NCBI RefSeq assembly: GCF_947623445.1
Contig: NC_135243.1
Location: 18,050,479-18,114,478 of the forward strand
Reading direction: 5' to 3'
Length of the DNA stretch: 64,000 nucleotides
Origin: Clavelina lepadiformis
Taxonomy: Eukaryota; Chordata; Ascidiacea; Aplousobranchia; Clavelinidae
Positions 61,457-64,000 of this stretch are shown here, piece after piece; position 1 is the first letter of the stretch; each line of letters starts with the position of its first letter. The notes below the pieces were generated by a model. The model had not been told where the DNA came from, did no database searches, and saw only the letters and a program-made list of their open reading frames with translations. Made by a program: the position numbers and the translations under genes.

Positions 61457-61757
61457 TAGAGGTTCCCAAACTTTTTCAGCTTGTGGCACACTAGAAAAAT
61501 TATAAAACGTCTGAGGCTCACTTACAGGAGAAGAATAGTTGCTTTAAAAATTAATTTTCACGTGTTAATGCGATGGATGTGCTTATTGGAGGCTTAGTGC
61601 TTATTTATCAGCTATTTAAGCAGTTAGAGCGCTCTTAAGTCGCACATACTTGTCTGCATGCCTTATTTTAAATATTTATACAGTTATTTTTCAAAATTCC
61701 GAAAAGATTCGCGGCACACCTGAGAATCTGTAGCGGCACACAGTTTGGGAATCAATG
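61457..61757. mobile_element. Non-autonomous hAT miniature element
   Basis: The left end TAGAGGTTCCCAAACTTTTT and the right end AGTTTGGGAATCAATG (reverse complement CATTGATTCCCAAACT) are hAT-type inverted ends. Flanking octamers GTTTAGAG (61449-61456) and GTTTAGAC (61758-61765) match at 7 of 8. It is 301 bp long with no coding capacity. GGCACAC words occur inside both ends. Confidence 0.85.
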
Positions 61758-63091
61758 GTTTAGACTTAGAGTTTAGACATTAATGATATTTAGAACCATT
61801 ACAAACAGTGAGATTCCAAAAAGAAAACGCGTTTCGAGGTGACAACTACTACACTTATGTTTTTCTAAGCAACCTTTGGTTGGACACGCGACCGAGACAT
61901 CTTATTGACCTATTTTATTATAAAACTCCAAGATGCATTTGTCGGCTGTGTTTTTGAATTAAACGCCAAAGGTTTGATTTCATTTTGTGACTGTCTAATA
62001 ACCCATAAATAGATTAAGAGATGTTGCAAATCTACGGCACATTTTGGGCGATAACTGCCTAATTGAATTAACTGCAGGTAAGTTTTAAACATTTAACGGT
62101 GGTATGTGTTAGAAGTGTTTTTTAATATTAAACTTACTTGAATCTAATACAACCTGTAAATACCAAGTATTACTGTAAAGTGTAAATACCACTATTACAT
62201 CACCACCGCGTAAACTCCAATGAGAACGCAGCTTGTGGGACAAAGGAAAACAGAGCGTCCGGTTGCTTGCTGGAAAACACCATTGTTCTCACTGTGAAAG
62301 CTGGACGATTTAAAACAAAAGTTTAGGTGTGAGGCGATTCTAGGCATGACCATTCCATTTTGTTAAGTGAAGAATTTTGATTATGTGTATATGAAGTACA
62401 AAAGAATGTTGTTAATGACGTCATTTAAAACAATACAACAAAGGCAAAGTACGGTTATCTAATAGCAACACAGTATAAAAGTAAGATTTGATATAACTAG
62501 CCTTCACACTTTGTTTATACTATTACAAGAGGAACAATTGATTAATACGTGGGCAATTCATCATCATTTCAAAACGCTTTCTCCGATTTTAACCAACACA
62601 TGTACAAACTACGTATCGGATTTCAAATCAAAGCCGAAGAGCGATACTTTCACGATTGTTTTTGTATTGGCGCAGATTAAAGAGATAGCAACCACGTCGC
62701 CTCGCACTACAGTATAAATAATACATTCACAGCTATTTCGTTACGGTACCTACTTACCATACGACACAAAGCCTTGAGATTATAACTTTTGGTGATACCA
62801 GCACTTGAATATTGAGGTTAAATGTAAGAACAATGCAGATAATAGGACGTGATTTACTTTATAGTAAAGCAGGTAAAGGATCAACGTTAATTAGGATATA
62901 ATAGTTACATTTTTTTGGTTTACCGTTGCTGTTACTTACAGTTTTGCTGTTAGACGCTAATGCGTATGTGAAAATATCTGTGTGGAGGTCAGCTTCTATG
63001 TTGTCCGTACTTGCACTTGCTAGGGAGTAGCGTCAGATTTGCTACAGTGTTTATAAGAGAAAGCTATGACCGAAATCCAAAATCAACGAAA
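61758..63091. other. Intergenic before the edge gene
   Basis: No exon or repeat recognised. The 62511-62717 plus-strand frame has no domain. The right part should contain the promoter and 5' UTR of the gene starting at 63092. Confidence 0.35.
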
Positions 63092-64000
63092 TGTCAGGTA
63101 AGGCAAACCATATCAAAATTTATAAAGTCTTTTGGCATTGAATGGATTATTTTGACTTAAGTAACTAGTTTTGGTTTATAATGTAGGAGTGGTAACGCTA
63201 GATCCAAGATTTGAAGACCATGTACGAAATAGGCAGTGACTCTAAGCAACTCCTTTTCGAATCCAGGCTATAATTATGACTTTAATAGCTGAATATTCAA
63301 ATTTTAGCACTATTGTGTTAGCACACGTTTACCTGTAAGTTGGACTTATTTCGGCCAGTTTTAACCCTAGCAATTATGTCGCCATGCATTTTTACTTGAT
63401 TATTTTGCCTGTACCGTTTCCAACGCTACTACTTTTTTTTAAACTTATTCTTATGTTAGACGGGAAGAATATTCCGGATTTTAAATAAAGAATTTTTTTT
63501 GATTTTTGCCAGCAACTACAGCTAGTGCTACCACAACTACAACGCCAGAAATTGCACAGGAGTCGAGTACGGTTTCACAAATCCTTCTTTTCTTTGCATT
63601 TGCCATTTCTATCGCCATCTTGTCGAAGTTAATATCGTTGGTGGTTAACAAGTGCGTCAAAAGAAGAAGCAAAAAGAAAGAACGAGTTGGGAATGAAACT
63701 ACAAGAAGTGAACAACTGGGTGCTTCTCCAAACCTTTCGGCTCCTAATGGTTCTATCGTCATTGGAGGTATGGATGAACTCTTAGAGAAAACACCTGGTT
63801 CCAAAGCGTCGGAGAAAGTGAACAGGCAAATCGTGGATAAAGAAAGCAGTACTGTACTTGTTAACCAGGGTGCTAAAACCCCACCATCTACCTCAAACCA
63901 AACTCGTCCCGCTTCACTTCCCGGTGTCACTTACGTCAAATCTAGAACCGATCAAAGCAAGGATAACACAGAAAGGGAAGTGCACGGCTCCACGACAGAC
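63092..64000 (+). CDS. Single-pass membrane protein, 5' part (runs off the window)
   Basis: A 7-base coding exon (ATG TCA G, 63092-63098, donor GTAAGG) appears to join an exon at 63513-64000 (acceptor tttttgccag) that stays open to the window end. The join gives MSATTASATTTTTPE: a Ser/Thr-rich, O-glycosylation-like N-terminus without a signal peptide. A hydrophobic span follows (QILLFFAFAISIAILSKLIS), then CVKRRSKKKER and a long hydrophilic tail. The basic block after the span predicts a type III protein with its short N-terminus outside and the tail in the cytosol. I recognise no domain. The large exon is well supported by its sustained frame. The tiny first exon rests on the splice sites and phase only; the ATG at 63067, in another frame, does not fit. 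The antisense frame 63930-63481 is a shadow. Confidence 0.6.

Noticed and set aside
63481-63930. 149-codon open frame on the minus strand
   Set aside because: It is antisense to the well-supported exon of the edge gene, whose plus-strand frame has a membrane span, a basic stop-transfer block and an acceptor site. The minus frame has no domain.
1-64000. CRISPR array, prokaryotic operon, rRNA or retrovirus-like element
   Set aside because: No regularly spaced direct repeats of CRISPR type, no rRNA-like sequence, and no capsid, protease, envelope or LTR pair was recognised in the window.

Overview
This is an animal nuclear window. It is AT-rich, its genes are split into many short GT-AG exons, and several classes of DNA transposon are present. 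The Hand-type bHLH gene marks a bilaterian. Gene compactness, AT content and the mix of caspase, opsin, SGLT-type and dipeptidase genes would fit an ascidian tunicate or another marine invertebrate deuterostome. That placement is an inference, and nothing in the window proves it. I assembled the gene models by hand from GT-AG junctions and reading phase, so single-base errors at exon edges are possible. In most models every junction keeps phase and the total is a whole number of codons.

Layout. 0.6-2.7 kb (+): a small TPR-repeat protein. 4.1-9.8 kb (-): an eight-exon single-pass receptor-like protein of unknown family. 10-19.7 kb: gene-poor, with hAT fragments, a perfect hAT miniature element, a decayed ZBED-type hAT transposon and a MITE. 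19.7-21.3 kb (-): HAND. 24.2-30.0 kb (+): a 14-exon caspase with a variant active-site pentapeptide. 31-32.2 kb: a broken Tc1/mariner copy and a hAT end. 33.5-36.3 kb and 37.2-42.1 kb (-): a tandem pair of M19 membrane dipeptidases with matching exon structure. 46.0-52.0 kb (+): a 13-exon SGLT-type sodium/solute symporter. 53.8-58.0 kb (-): a seven-exon opsin with a hAT copy in intron 3. 58-63 kb: mostly non-genic, with one hAT miniature element. 63.1 kb to the edge (+): the 5' part of a single-pass membrane protein whose first coding exon appears to be only 7 bases.

I see no operon-like cooperation between neighbours. They look like independent genes apart from the dipeptidase duplication. 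The most notable points are the altered caspase active site, the opsin with D at the Schiff-base counterion position but degenerate ERY and NPxxY motifs, the SGLT-like protein with changed sugar-site residues, and two small hammerhead-ribozyme-like folds in repeat-derived intron sequence. I found no clear new multi-gene system.
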